Source: Haberlea rhodopensis
Taxonomy: Eukaryota; Streptophyta; Magnoliopsida; Lamiales; Gesneriaceae
Length of the DNA stretch: 64,000 nucleotides
Direction: 5' to 3'
Assembly: GCA_907163345.1 (NCBI GenBank)
Contig: CAJQUN010000335.1
Span: 186,001 to 250,000 of the forward strand
Shown: positions 46,951 to 58,680 of the stretch, in pieces
Numbering within the stretch: position 1 is the stretch's first letter
How the letters are laid out: every line of letters begins with the position of its first letter
The notes under the pieces: generated by a model
What the model was told of the DNA's origin: nothing
The model's input: only the letters and a program-made list of their open reading frames with translations
Database searches by the model: none
Position numbers and translations under genes: made by a program

Positions 46951-47373
46951 AATTCCCCCTTTTTGATGATGACAAAACCTAGCTTCTAAGTCTTTTTAAC
47001 CAGTCTGATAAGAACTCTGAAGCGAAAACTTTCGGATCGATTACTTCTTCTTGTTCAAAATAAATGAACATTATTAAGTTGGATCGATTAAGCCTTTTAT
47101 TATTAAGCCTTTTATTATAGTTCAAAATAAATGAACAAGGACTTAATTAAAAGGGGATTTTTATTGATCACCAAAAAATCCTAAATACAGACAGTCTGAT
47201 AATTCTATTTTCTAGAACTGATGCGGCCTGAAGTCTTTCTTCTTTTCCCCCTTTTTGTCAGCAGCAATCTCTTGAAGAAAATCAAATTACTTGTGCTAGC
47301 TGCGCGCTGATAGCGTCAAGACGAACATTTTGAGCGCGGAGGGAATTGGCAACAGATGCTCTGACTTCAGTGG
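46951..47373 (-). other. E 3' non-coding region
   Basis: No gene. The tract AAAAAGGGGGAATT abuts the LTR at 46951-46965, and a second purine tract (AAAAAGGGGGAAAA) lies near 47243-47256, consistent with the multiple polypurine tracts of Sirevirus-like elements. Confidence 0.7.
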
Positions 47374-49730
47374 CTAGCTCGATCTGCTCTTTCTCAGGCT
47401 GTTCTTATAAGTGGCTTGCTGAGAAAACAGATCGTTTATGCCTCGCTGAAGGCTACCGATACTGGCTGTCATCTTCTCTTTGAATGAATCCAAATCCAAA
47501 GCTGTAAGCCTCTGACCTTGATGAACTTCTAGAATACGTTGAGAGAGTGACATGCAGTTGTCAGAGAGGTGCTGAAGAGTCCTTGCCAGAAATGGAGGTG
47601 CATCAGATTGTCGGCTGGGAGAGCGATCTGATGAGGACAAGGCATGTTCATCGTCTTCAGCAGTAGGTACAATGGAAGATATGGCAGCGTGATGACTTTC
47701 GGATCGGATCAGAGTGACCAAATCCGAGGAAAAAGCTTGAATGAAGGCCATATCTTCATCTGATTGGACTGGAGGAGTGCTGGGCCTGGAAGGCTCCTCA
47801 ATTTGGAGAGCGGCAACAACTGTGGACACTACCAAATCCGGATCGACGAACTCTGGTGCGTCAATTTTTCGCAAGTGCTGCGGTTGGACTGATTTGTGCA
47901 CGGGAGGCTGATGACCCCAAAGGAATAGATGTGGTTGGAGAGTCCAACAACACATTCAATGGTTCATCATCTGTAGCAGACGGAGCATTAGGCAATGGCT
48001 GCTCCGCTGTCTGATCTGCTGGCTGATCTGGTACAAGTACTGTAGTCTGAGCTGCTGCTTGATCTGCAGTCTGATCTGCGGCTGGTTCGGCAGGCTGCGC
48101 TGCTGGCTGATCTTCAGTCTGGTCTGCTGCCCCAGAGGGAATAACCTCGAACGAAAGGTTCTGCCAGAGTTTTGCTTGCATAATGATGATCCTGGGCTGG
48201 TTGCTGGAGTGCATACACTGATCTTCTGTCGTTGAAAACGGACAGCTAAATGAAGAGCATGAACATCCATCTCTAATTGAGCAATAACAGCCCCATCATC
48301 TCTGGCAGTTGGAGCATTCGAATCGAAGTTCTCTTTCTTAGCAGCTAGGAGCAGAGTGGCCAGTCTGAATCTTTGAATTGCCGTAAATAGCTCTTTGCGC
48401 TGCACGGCAAGCCGAACATCATCGGTCTCTGTTCCTTTCAGAACGTCCTCTTCCATCTTCTTCAGTCTGCTCAACTTTCCGAAGAACATCTCAATGTGGT
48501 TGATAGTCCGGTACTGGACGTATTCATCAAAGACCACAATGAGTCCCTTCACCTTCTCATCAACATCCTCCATAGCAATGTCGATGGCTGTCTGCGCTGC
48601 AGATTTGGGTTTAGAGGAGAGGGGTTCGGAGAGAATGGCTTTTCCCTTGCCGGTGGAGGAAGGGGACTTGATCCCTGATTGAGTATAGTCTCCCAACTCA
48701 GTGATAACTATCCCTTTGACCACGGGAATGGCAGAGGGAAGTCTAACGGTGACTTTGGGTGCAGGGGTTGAAGCTTGTGAAGGTTGGGTGGAAAGTTGGG
48801 ATGCAGGGGTGGCTTTAGTTGGTGGCAAAATGGGTAGGGGTAGAGTTTTGATTGGTTTGGTAATATGCGTTCTGGGCTTCTTGGGAAGTGGCTTGGTTGG
48901 TGGCGAGGGAGCAGACTGAGTTTCTTCAGAATCAGTCTGGATGGTCAGCTTTCGCTTGACCCGAGGTTTGCGCGCAACAGCTTGTTCTTCGCCCTTCTCA
49001 ATCTTGACTGCAGCCAGAGTGGCAGGAGTAGGCGGAGCACTCTTGGACTTCAGCAGTGCGAGCCCTTTGGAGTTTAGAATCTTGAAGGGATTGAGAGCGG
49101 ACTGCTTTCCCTAGCTCGATGTCTAAGGACTCCAGTAGCTTGCTGAGAGGAACAGCAAAGCATACGGCCTGTTTTGATGCAATCACCGTTTCCATCAGAA
49201 CTCCAAAAAGAATTACGGACCAGTTCATCTTCTGTCCGGATACAATAGCCGTCATAGCCCTGAACTTCTCTGCGGATAACGGCGTCAAAGCTTCCTGCTT
49301 TGCCCAAAAGAGGCTTGCCCACTATTTCGCACAGCACCTGGAAATGGAAGAGCATTTCCTTCTTCTTAAACGAGGGTTGCAAGCGGTGGCCAAAGATAGA
49401 AATCTTCCCTTGAAGAGCTGAGAGTGACGCTTGAGGAATCTGTCCAAACTCTGTTAGTCCGGTATTGGGGAGGCCAAAGGTTTTGGCCAGCGTCATCGGC
49501 GAGATCTCAAATGATTTGCCCTTGACAGTAGTGGATATTGATGTCTTCTGGGAGACGGCATTCGCGAATAGTTCGCGGATTTCTGATTCATAAACAACTG
49601 TGCCGCACTCCAGAAAATTTCTCAGACCAGATGATTCCAAAGCTCGGAAGATGGACACCATCTCTGCATCTTCTGCCCTGTAAATGTCATTAAACTCAAC
49701 GGAGAGAGAGTTGTGAGTAATGGTAGCCAT
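47374..49730 (-). pseudogene. E third ORF (env-like position)
   Basis: Starts at an ATG at 49730 (MATITHNSLSVEFND). N-terminal globular part with YESEIRELFANAVSQK, TTVKGKSFEISPMTLAKTFG and LPNTGLTEFGQ up to a frame change near 49230. A Lys/Pro/Ser-rich middle (48990-48650), a helical part with a likely coiled coil (48560-48270), an Ala/Gln/Asp-rich repeat stretch (48200-47990) and a C-terminal coiled coil (about 47570-47400) follow in shifted frames. No signal peptide or membrane anchor is clear in the ATG-49730 frame. In overall order it resembles ORF417 of element C. Confidence 0.7.
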
Positions 49731-49832
49731 TGGAATGAAGGTAAAAGAGTGCGAAGATTTAGGAAAGTGAGAGAATAAGAAAACAGATAGCGGTAAGTTG
49801 TAAAAAGTGAAAGAAGATGAAATGTTCAGCCC

Positions 49833-49860
49833 GCTAAATAGGAGAGAGAAGACACGTGTC
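49833..49860 (-). promoter_or_regulatory. Possible promoter of the E third ORF
   Basis: A G-box palindrome GACACGTGTC at 49851-49860 is followed on the coding strand by CTATTTAG (49833-49840) and a CT/AC-rich stretch up to the ATG at 49730. Spacing fits a small promoter with a leader of about 80 nt. Suggestive only. Confidence 0.45.
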
Positions 49861-50114
49861 TTTATCTCGAAGACTGATAAAAAGAAATTCAAAATAAACG
49901 GTCAGGATAACAGATAGATAAGGCGGTTAAAATGCGATCAGTCCGGGCTGATTTTGTTAAAAGGAATTTATTGATCAGACAGATCATAGTATAACATCAG
50001 ATTGACATGGATCGGTCTGAAAGTTCGGAGCGGTCTGTGTTTTTCTGAACATTGTATTATCGATCTGTAGCAACAAAAATCTTTAAGAGCGAAAGTAATA
50101 AAACATCTAAACTA

Positions 50115-51851
50115 TTAAGATAAGTCAATTAAACCAAGAATTTGACGTAAATAATTAAACTTAGCCTCTGGGAGCGGTTTGGTGAAGATGTCTGCTGCTT
50201 GCTGCTCTGTTGAGATGTGCTCGATCCGAATTTCCTTTTTGCCAACATGATCTCGAATACAATGATGTCGTATATCAATATGCTTTGTTCGAGAGTGCAG
50301 AACTGGATTATATGTTATAGCGATTGCACTTGTGTTGTCGCAAAATATCGGAGAGTCAACAGCTTGGATGCCATAGTCTTTGAGCTGGTGTTGAATCCAG
50401 AGCATTTGAGCGCAACAGCTTCCAGCGGCTAGATACTCTGCTTCAGCTGTAGATGTGGCAATCGATGTCTGCTTTTTACTGAACCAATAGATCAATCTTT
50501 CACCTAGAAATTGACATGTTCCACTGGTGCTTTTACGATCAATCTTACACCCAGCGTAGTCTGCGTCTGAATATCCGATCAAGCTGAAGTTTGAATCTTT
50601 GGAGTACCAAAGACCAACGTTCTGAGATCCTTTTAAGTATTTCAGAATACGCTTGGCAGCAATAAAATGTGATTGCTTTGGTTCTGACTGAAATCTGGCG
50701 CACATACAGACTGAGAACATAATATCAGGCCGGCTCGCTGTAAGATATAATAGCGATCCGATTAGTCCTCTATACATGGTTACTTCAACTGCCGTTCCCC
50801 CTTCGTCTTTGTCTAACTTGATTGTTGGACTCATTGGAGTTGATGTAGTTGAGCATGTTTCCATTCCAAATCTCTTGAGGAGCTCTTTGGTATACTTAGT
50901 CTGGTTGATGAAAATACCATTGCTGAGCTGTTTGACTTGGAGACCCAAAAAGAAAGAGAGTTCTCCCATCATGCTCATCTCAAACTGTCCCTGCATTAAC
51001 TTAGAAAATTTCTCGCACAAGTTGGGGATAGTTGACCCAAAGATTATGTCATCAACATAAATCTGAACTAATAGGGTATGTTCCCCCTTAATAAATTTAA
51101 ATAGAGTTTTATCTACTGAGCCGATCTGAAAATCATGGTTCAGCAGAAATTGAGATAGAGTGTCATACCAGGCTCTTGGAGCTTGTTTCAGACCATACAC
51201 TGCTTTATTCAGTAGGTATACATGATTGAGATACAAATGGTTCTGAAATCCAGGTGGTTGCTCAATATAGACTTCTTCCTGAAGCTTTCCATTAAGAAAT
51301 GCGCTTTTGACGTCCATCTGATATACTTTGAAGTCTTTAAAGGCAGCATATGAAAGAAAGATTCGGATAGCTTCAAGTCTGGCGACTGGTGCAAATGATT
51401 CATCGAAGTCGATTCCTTCTTCTTGTCTGAATCCTTGTGCCACCAATCTGGCTTTGTTTCTAACCACAGTGCCATCTGCGTCCAGCTTATTTCTGAAGAC
51501 CCATCTGGTTCCAATAACAGGCAGATCGCTTGGTCTGGGAGTTAGACTCCAAACTTGATTTTGTTCGAATTGATTAAGCTCTTCTTGCATTGCTTTAATC
51601 CAGTTGAAATCAGTCAGAGCTTCATCGATCTTCTTAGGTTCCAGGGTTGAGATGAAGGCGGCATGAGTGAACTCATCCATCATCTGTCCTCTGGTTCTGA
51701 TCGGTGCAGAGTGACTACCAATCACTAGATTAGGTGGATGCTTCTTAGTCCATCGATAGCTTGACTCTGGATTGTCTGGTCCGGTCGGATGAGTAGTAGC
51801 AATATGATCAGCATCTGCTCTAACATTTGAGTGAGGAACATCCGGATCAGC
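50115..51851 (-). pseudogene. E reverse transcriptase and RNase H (frame itself open)
   Basis: 536 residues open. RT: WIKAMQEELNQFEQNQVWSL, IGTRWVFRNKLDADG, VYQMDVKSAFLNGKL, AVYGLKQAPRAWYDTLS, catalytic YVDDIIFGST. RNase H: YSDADYAGCKIDRKSTSG, STAEAEYLAAGSCCAQ, CDNTSAIAI, RTKHIDIRHH, and the final ADIFTKPLPEAKFNYLR. It is separated from integrase by one in-frame stop only. Confidence 0.93.
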
Positions 51852-53211
51852 TCAATCTGAAGAAGCTTCAATGCCTTGATCCGGTCTGTCTGGTACTTCT
51901 GGTTCTGGTGGATTGTCTCTTGACCTGTTAGCTACAATCTCATCATCACTGTTAGCTTCGAGATGGATATTTTCCATCTGATTTTGAATTGATTCTTTGT
52001 TACCCTCAACACATAGAGATTCATCAAAAACTACATGAACAGATTCTTCTACAGTTAAGGTACAATTATTGAAAATTCGATAAGCTTTGCTAGATGATGA
52101 ATATCCTAAAAATATTCCATTATCTGACTTAGCTTCAAATGCTGTAAGATGATTCTTACCATTGTTATGAACGAAGCATTTACAGCCAAATACATGAAGG
52201 TGAGAAATAGACGGTCTGTTACCAGTCCATATTTCATATGGGGTGAGATTCAGCTTCTTGTTAATCATAGACCGATTTTGAGTGTAGCATGCAGTATTTA
52301 CAGCTTCTGCCCAGAACTTTTGCGAAATTCCAGAATCAGCAAGCATTGTTCTTGCTGCTTCCTTGAGCGTTCTGTTTCTTCGTTCTGCAACTCCATTTCT
52401 GTTGAGGAGTTCGAGCGGCTGAAAACTCATGCTTGATTCCATGATCTTCTAGAAAGGATTCAAGATTCTGATTTGAAAAAGCAGTGCCTTTGTCACTACG
52501 AATCCTGTCTATGCTGAATGATTTCTCGTTCTGAGTGCGTTTCAGCAGCTTGATCAACTTCGGACCGGTCTGATCTTTACTGCTAAAAAATATAGTCCAT
52601 GTAAAGCTTGAGTAATCATCAATAACAACAAGAGTATACCGCATTCCCCCTAAACTTGTTATTGGTATAGGACCAAACAAGTCCATATGCAATAGTTCTA
52701 AACAACGGGAGGAGGATTTGGCATTCTTGTTCTTGAAGGATGATCTGATCTGTTTGCCCATTTGGCAAGCTTCGCAGATCTTATCCTTGGCAAAATCGAT
52801 CTTGGGCAGACCGATAACTAGATCATGTTTACACAGGCTAGAGATAGTCTTAAAATTAATATGATTCAAGCGTTTATGCCACAGCCAGTGTTTATTATCA
52901 TTGTTAGCGATGAAGCAAGTAGGATTATCAGGTTGAGCATGATTCCAGTTAATCTTATATGTATTTCCATTCCTGATTCCTACAAGCATGGTTATACCGT
53001 CTGATGATTTAACAGTGCATGTGTGTTTGTGAAATTCTACAGCATAACCATTATCACAGAGTTGACTTATGTTACCATGGACAGTCTTACCCTTGACCAC
53101 GGTCTTACCCTTTGAGTTGTCCCCGAAAATGATCTTGGGTCCAGTACATTCTGTAACTTCAGACAGCAGCTCGATGTTTCCAGTCATGTGACGGGAACAC
53201 CCACTGTCCAA
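51852..53211 (-). pseudogene. E protease end and integrase
   Basis: The protease motif LDSGCSRHMTG is at about 53205. GAG-pre-integrase zinc stretch: WLWHKRLNHINFKTI..CEACQMGKQ. DDE core: LHMDLFGPIPI, VIDDYSSFTWTIF, RSDKGTAFSNQ. A frame change near 52400 splits the AARTPQQ / NGVAERRNRTLKE block. LTPYEIWTGNRPSISHLHVF and FLGYSSSSKAYRI follow. A TGA at 51852 interrupts the link to RT. Confidence 0.9.
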
Positions 53212-53276
53212 ATACCAGTCTGATGCGAGTTTCTTCGGTACCTGTCATCAAATATAATTATTGTTGGTACCCAATC

Positions 53277-55225
53277 CTATTTGGGTCCAGAACGGATTAG
53301 CCCTTTGGGAACCCACACCTGTATCAGCTTCAATGGCTTGTATGTGTAAGGTGTGCTGTGTGCTGGTCTGTTTCGATGTTGTGTGTGATAATGTGTGCGC
53401 TGTGGAAACCTTTGATTCTCATAAGGTAGTCTATATCTTCGTTGAATCGGTTTTGAATTATAGTAATTGTATTGTCTTCCTTGCCTTCGATCTTGCACCC
53501 TTAGATTTGGTCTGAAAGACGCAAAGCTTGCAGGTACCTTTTCTTTGGCTTGGTTGACATATCCAATTCCTTTTCTCAAACCCTGATTCACGAAAGAGAC
53601 TCCCGTTTGAATCGTAGGTGCTTCAGTCTCATATACTGTGCTGGATTTAACAAATGTCATTTGTTTGATTTTGTTCTTTACCAGCAACAGTTCAGATTCA
53701 TCTTTGGTGAATTCTTTGGTGTCAAAACCTATGCCGGTGAAATCACCAACGTTTCTTTGTACCTCTTGTAATTCTTCCAAAGATGTTCTGGATTTTGTCC
53801 ATGTCTTGAATATATGAGAAAGCTTAGCATTTTGTGTGCTAATTCTCTTATTTTCTTCATGGAGCTGATCGTAGGAGATTTTCAGCTTATTCAGCTCGAT
53901 CTGGAGATTTTTGCACTCACCCTGCTTAGAGCAGCTTGGTTTGTTGTGCTCATCCATTTGATCACTGACTTTAGCTTTATTCTTCTCAAATGATTCAGCT
54001 AAGATCCTATAATCATTAGCCATGTCTTGCAGTGCGGTCATGAGCTCTTCACGTGTAAATTCATTTGAGTCAAAGTCAAATACCTCGTTTGTCTGACTCA
54101 TCTCTTCATCTGCCATCAGACATTGAATATCTTCTTCGCTTTCGCTGGAAGAATATTCGGAGCTGTCTGAATCAGAGTCAGTCTGAGCCCATTTGTTGTT
54201 TCCTTCTTCAGCTACTAGAACCTTTTGGGACTTTCCATGATTTTTGTGGTCTTTGTAGTGCTTCTTTTTCCTGTCATCGCGATGCTTCTCCTTCCGTTCT
54301 TCTTTCTTCGGTCTGGTGCAATCTGCAATGAAATTTCCGGTCTTACCACAATTGTAGCAAGCCTAATCATTAACAGCATCGTCCTTTCTTGGCTTATAAT
54401 GATGAGAGGGTTTAAAGTTCCTCTTATTTTTAGACATGAATTTACCAAATTTTTTTATAAATAATGACATAGCATCATTACTTATCTGTTCAACGGATCG
54501 GTCTGATGTTGAGGCGGTCTGGTCTGGAATGGCTGCCAGGGCCTTGTTTGGTTGAGAGATGAATGACTCTGCTTCACCTCTGCTTATCAGTTCAAACTCA
54601 TAGGCCTTGAGATCTGCAAACAGATCATGAAGTTCAACCTTGTTAAGATCTTTTGATTCCCTCATGGCAATGGTCTTAACATCCCATTCCTTTGGCAGAG
54701 CTCTCATAACTTTCAGAGCGATCTCTCTGTTAGAATATTCCTTCCCCAGACCATTCAGTTCATTTATGATACCAGTGACTCTTTCATCAAACTCATTTAG
54801 AGTTTCTCCACTCTTCATCTTTATGCTCTCAAATCTTTGAAGAGCAACAGTCAGCTTGTTTTCTTTGGTCTGGTCGTTGCCTTCACATAGCTGTGCTATC
54901 TTCTCCCAAATTTCTTTGGCAGTAGAGCACATTTTGATTTTGCTGAACATGTTCTTGTCCAATGTCTTGAACAAGATGTCTTTGGCAACATTATCGAGAT
55001 TTGCTTTCTTTCTTTCCTCATTCGTCCAGAGGGATCTGTCCTTTTCTACCATTTGTGGTTCACCGTCAGTAATGGCGACTGCTGTATTGACTTTCAGAAT
55101 CTTCATTGGTCCATCAGTGATGACGAACCACATATCGTCATCCTGAGCTGCCAGATGAGCTTGCATTCTGATTCTCCAGTCATCATAGTCTTCTTTGAGA
55201 ACATGGGAATTTTGTTGAAAGATGC
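53277..55225 (-). pseudogene. E Gag
   Basis: The frame is open upstream of 55166 without a clear ATG. Copia Gag core: FVITDGPMKILKVN, KMCSTAKEIWEKIAQLCEG, ALPKEWDVKTIAMRE. A TAG at 54363-54365 lies just before the CCHC knuckle CYNCGKTGNFIADC. The same frame continues through an acidic Ser/Asp/Glu stretch and a coiled coil (about 53950-53760) to VWVPKGLIRSGPK, the Sirevirus-type border block, where a second stop lies at 53277. Two nonsense changes in an otherwise open frame point to a young copy. Confidence 0.9.
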
Positions 55226-55262
55226 CATCAGCTCAAGTGTCTTTGTGCTGATTAAGATGACC

Positions 55263-55275
55263 TGCTCTGATACCA
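55263..55275 (-). other. E primer binding site
   Basis: TGGTATCAGAGCA on the coding strand, two bases after the 5' LTR; initiator methionine tRNA complement with one mismatch at the end. Confidence 0.85.
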
Positions 55276-55277
55276 CT

Positions 55278-56452
55278 TGTTAGGATCGGTCCGGAGTGTT
55301 TAGAGGGGGGGTGAATGAACACTCCTTGTAAAATTTAATCCCTTGTGATTTCTTTCGGATTAGTGAAAGAAATCTATTTCTTAATCAACTTTTGTACAGA
55401 ACAGACCACTCAAAGTATAAGTGCGGAACGAGCTGTTCTTGTATATGTAAGAACGGCTCGATGGCTAGTAAGAAAGAACAAGTGCAGAAAGATACTACAC
55501 AGGATATGTTTCTGGAAGTTCGAAGGTGGTGTAATCCTTCTACGTCTCCCCTTCTTCCAATTAAGGAAGGTTTATACTAGAAGACTTTGATTTATACAAT
55601 CCTGTTGTACAAACCCGATTCAGGCTGGATTTACCTCACTACCAGTCTGAAACTCCTAGTCACTCGATCTGCTCAGACACACTCTGTCTGACAGTTACAA
55701 TAAGTTTCTCACTTCTATTTTTCAACACAGAAAACACAAGATGCGCACAGTGAACCTAAATGATCAAATGTTACAAAGTAATCGTGCTTAAAATAATTTC
55801 AGCTCGAGAGCTTCTGAGCTTGTAAGCTTGTGCTGTTTTGCTTTCTTATGCGTTTTTCAATTGATCAGCGAGAGTCGCGTATATTCCTTTTGTTGCATCC
55901 TTTTATAGTTGTAAGTACCAACGACATTATTTCCCTTAATGTGAAACTTTGACTCTTCTTAAACTCTGAGTAGGCTACAGTCTTCTTCTTCAGGATACTT
56001 GCCGTTCTGGTTCATACTTTCGGCGACTGTCAGGTAAGCTCTTCTTTGTCTTCTTACCTTTTATGGCAATCTTCAGTCTTTGGTCCTTTGTAGCATTAAT
56101 TACGACATTAAATGCTACAATAAATAGCCGTTAATGATTCGGACTGAGGAGCCATTCTTTATGTATCCTAGACTGCTCTGATCTGATAAAGATTGAGATC
56201 GATCTGAAGCTTCGGTTTAGTCAGTCTGATATCCATCGATCCGGTCTGATAAGTAATATGCCTTATCAGCTTGTTCTGTTTTGAGCTATCGATCTGGTCA
56301 GTCTGATTACCCTCGATCCGGTCTGATATGCTTTGTCATCTTATCAGCTTGATCTGTTTTGGGCGATCGTTCTGGTCAATCTGATTTCACTCGATCCGGT
56401 CTGATATGTTTTGTCATCTTTAAAATCTCATTGATAAGATCCGGAACTAACA
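55278..56452 (-). repeat. E 5' LTR
   Basis: 1175 bp. Same repeats, first copy at 56237-56251. TATA (CTATAAAAGGATGC on the coding strand) near 55896-55909. Confidence 0.93.
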
Positions 56453-57000
56453 TCCCATGCTTCATATAACGTCTCGGGGTCGAACTGCCCAAATGTAGTG
56501 ATATCGTTCCGCATCTTTGTCGTCTTGGAAGGGGGAAAGTACCTCGATAAAAATGTTTTTGTCATCCCTTCCCATGTTGTTATTGATCCTGCAGGTAGTG
56601 AATTTAACCAGGATTTAGCCTTGTCTCGTAATGAAAAAGGAAAGAGCCTTAACCTGATGGCGTCATCGGAGACGCCATTATGTTTAAACGTGTCACATAT
56701 CTCCAAGAAGTTGGAGATGTGATTATTCGGATCGTCCGTGGCAGCTCCCCCAAACATTACAGAGTGTTGTATCATTTGGATAATCGCAGGCTTGATCTCA
56801 AAGTTGTTTGCTTGAATCGCCGGCCTCGTTATACTGGATAAAGATCCATGAAATGCCGGCTGTGCAAAGTCCATCATTGATCTAGGGTTCTGTGCTTCGT
56901 TATTTTCGGCCATTGCTGGAGCTTCTCGTAATCTTCTTAGAAGAGTTCTCTCTATTTCCGGATCAAATGGCTCGAGAATGGGCTCCTCTCTTCTGAGCAT
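56453..57000 (-). pseudogene. C Gag, N-terminal part
   Basis: Starts at the ATG at 57000. Athila/Tat Gag core: NNFEIKPAIIQMIQH, FGGAATDDPNNHI.NFLEICDTFK, LRLFPFSLRDKAKSWLNSLP and FLSRYFPPSKT. It is cut at 56453 by element E (target duplication TCCCA) and goes on at 45768. Confidence 0.9.
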
Positions 57001-57171
57001 GCACTAGAAAAGTGGTTCCTATACTGGACCAGACAAAAGGAGACAACAAAAATACACAAATCAAAGATCAAAAACAACTAATCGAAAATGAACAAGAAAA
57101 ACAAAAACGAAATAATAAAGAATTGGCTAAATTACAACCAACTAATCTCGTATGATATTATACAGATTAGT

Positions 57172-57190
57172 CCCCGGCAACGGCGCAAAA
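57172..57190 (-). other. C primer binding site
   Basis: On the coding strand TTTGCGCCGTTGCCGGGGA, directly after the 5' LTR; close to the tRNA-Asp complement used by Athila and Tat elements. Confidence 0.8.
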
Positions 57191-57194
57191 AACT

Positions 57195-58680
57195 TGACCA
57201 CTTTATTTTTAAACAGAAAATATTTCAAAGTGTAGTGTGAAGCGATTCTACCGCAAGTGCACGGTTGTCAAGTTTTAGTATAGTGAAATGTAAGTAAGGT
57301 TGTCGAATCCACAGGGACTAATGTATAAGTACCAAATAAGACTAGCAAAATTATATTTAGCATACGATTAACAAAGGAGTAGATTAACTAATGCAATCTT
57401 AGAACTAAAGGACACAAAAATGAAATAAAACAAATCGGATTCCGGACATGCAAAGGTAATTTGCTTGAGAAATTTATCTCGCTCTTCGTTCAACTGTATT
57501 ATCTTTAATGATTCGTCTGAATAATCAATTATCAAACAATTGATCCTTAAGGTGAAAGGTTTTCGTTATTATTCAATACACTCTATCGAGCTGTAAAGAA
57601 ACTAATATCAAATTAGAACAAGTCACTCTCGTGCACCTATTTACTAATCCAATATTGCATAAATCTTCAAAACCTCGTTACCCTAAATCTCTCGATTCAA
57701 AGTTCCCACGTATGCGATTTCATCTCTCGATCTCAATCTTAACATACATCATGAATTAATATAGCGTATTATAACGTTATCTCTCGATCTCGGTTATAAA
57801 TCACAGATTTCAACCAAAGTTAGCTAGGCTTTGATCTTAATAAGCGTTTAATTCATGAACATAAGAACTCAATCCACTTAAACACGAACGAATCAATAAA
57901 TGAAACACAATTTTACTAAAACTCAATAAAATAAACTAGATTCAATTCAAATCAATTACATAAGAAGTTTAATCGTCTCTCGACCTCAAAAACATCAAAT
58001 GAGAATGAAAATAAAATAAATCAAAGTTTAGAAATACGAAAACGGCTGGAATGAATCCGTGCGTTGCACCGTGATTTCTTCTCTTGCTCCTTCCTTGCAC
58101 TCCGGATTTTACGCTCAAGCTTGGATGAAAACCGGAAGAAGATGGCTCTCCTTGGTGGCGGCTAGGCGGCGGCTAGGGTTCTCTTTTTTTTGGAGAATTT
58201 TTGTCTGATATGATCTATGGAAGGGAATGAATGATATCCCCCTTAAAACCCCCGAAGATCAACTTAAATTTGGAAGATAAGATTTTTCAAAAATCGCGTA
58301 TCGATCGATCGAGAATTATGTCCGATCGATCGGTGCACTGTTCACGTCAGTCTTTGAAACTCACTGCCTCGCTCGATTGATCGAGATTTTCCTTCCGATC
58401 GATCAATCCTTCGATACTTTTGATGCTCAACATTCTGCCTGGCTCGATCGATCGAGAAATAATCTCGATCGATCGAACCTTTGAAAAATCAAACTTCTTC
58501 TTTTCATCTCTTTTTCGCCTCGATTTCGCCCGTTTTCTTCATTTTAGCTCATTTCTTCCATTTCCGATCTATTTTCCTGAAACAAGCAAATAAATACCAA
58601 AAATCATAATATCATCCAGGAAAAAGTACGAAAAACGGGAAGAAATTACAGCTAAAAACACCTTAAATCTAAGCCTATCA
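57195..58680 (-). repeat. C 5' LTR
   Basis: 1486 bp. Six CGATCGATCG-like units at about 58301-58473. The position of the TATA box in solo C reads GGGTTTTAAGGGGG here. Confidence 0.92.

Larger units (their letters stand above)
45769..56452 (-). mobile_element. Element E: Sirevirus-like Copia retrotransposon with a third ORF
   Basis: 10.7 kb in the Gag of C, target duplication TCCCA (45764-45768, 56453-56457). LTRs 45769-46950 and 55278-56452 are very similar. Primer site 55263-55275 and polypurine tract 46951-46965. Order on minus: Gag, protease, integrase, RT, RNase H, then about 3 kb with an extra ORF before the 3' LTR, the layout of Sirevirus elements with an env-like ORF. A few stops and frameshifts break Gag, pol and ORF3. 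It is the most recent insertion on the right side. Confidence 0.92.
38610..58680 (-). mobile_element. Element C: non-autonomous Athila/Tat-like Gypsy element, carrying F and E
   Basis: Inserted in D with target duplication AGACA (38605-38609, 58681-58685). LTRs 38610-41584 (holding solo LTR F) and 57195-58680. The primer site on the coding strand reads GCGCCGTTGCCGGGGAC, as in Athila/Tat elements that use tRNA-Asp. Polypurine tract TTTAGGGGAGT at 41585-41595. The internal region has a Gag with an Athila/Tat-type core and one extra ORF of 417 residues. No protease, RT or integrase is found, even after removing E. Confidence 0.9.

Noticed and set aside
48395..48919. Plus-strand ORFs within element E
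   Set aside because: Shadows of the third ORF on minus; no family pattern.
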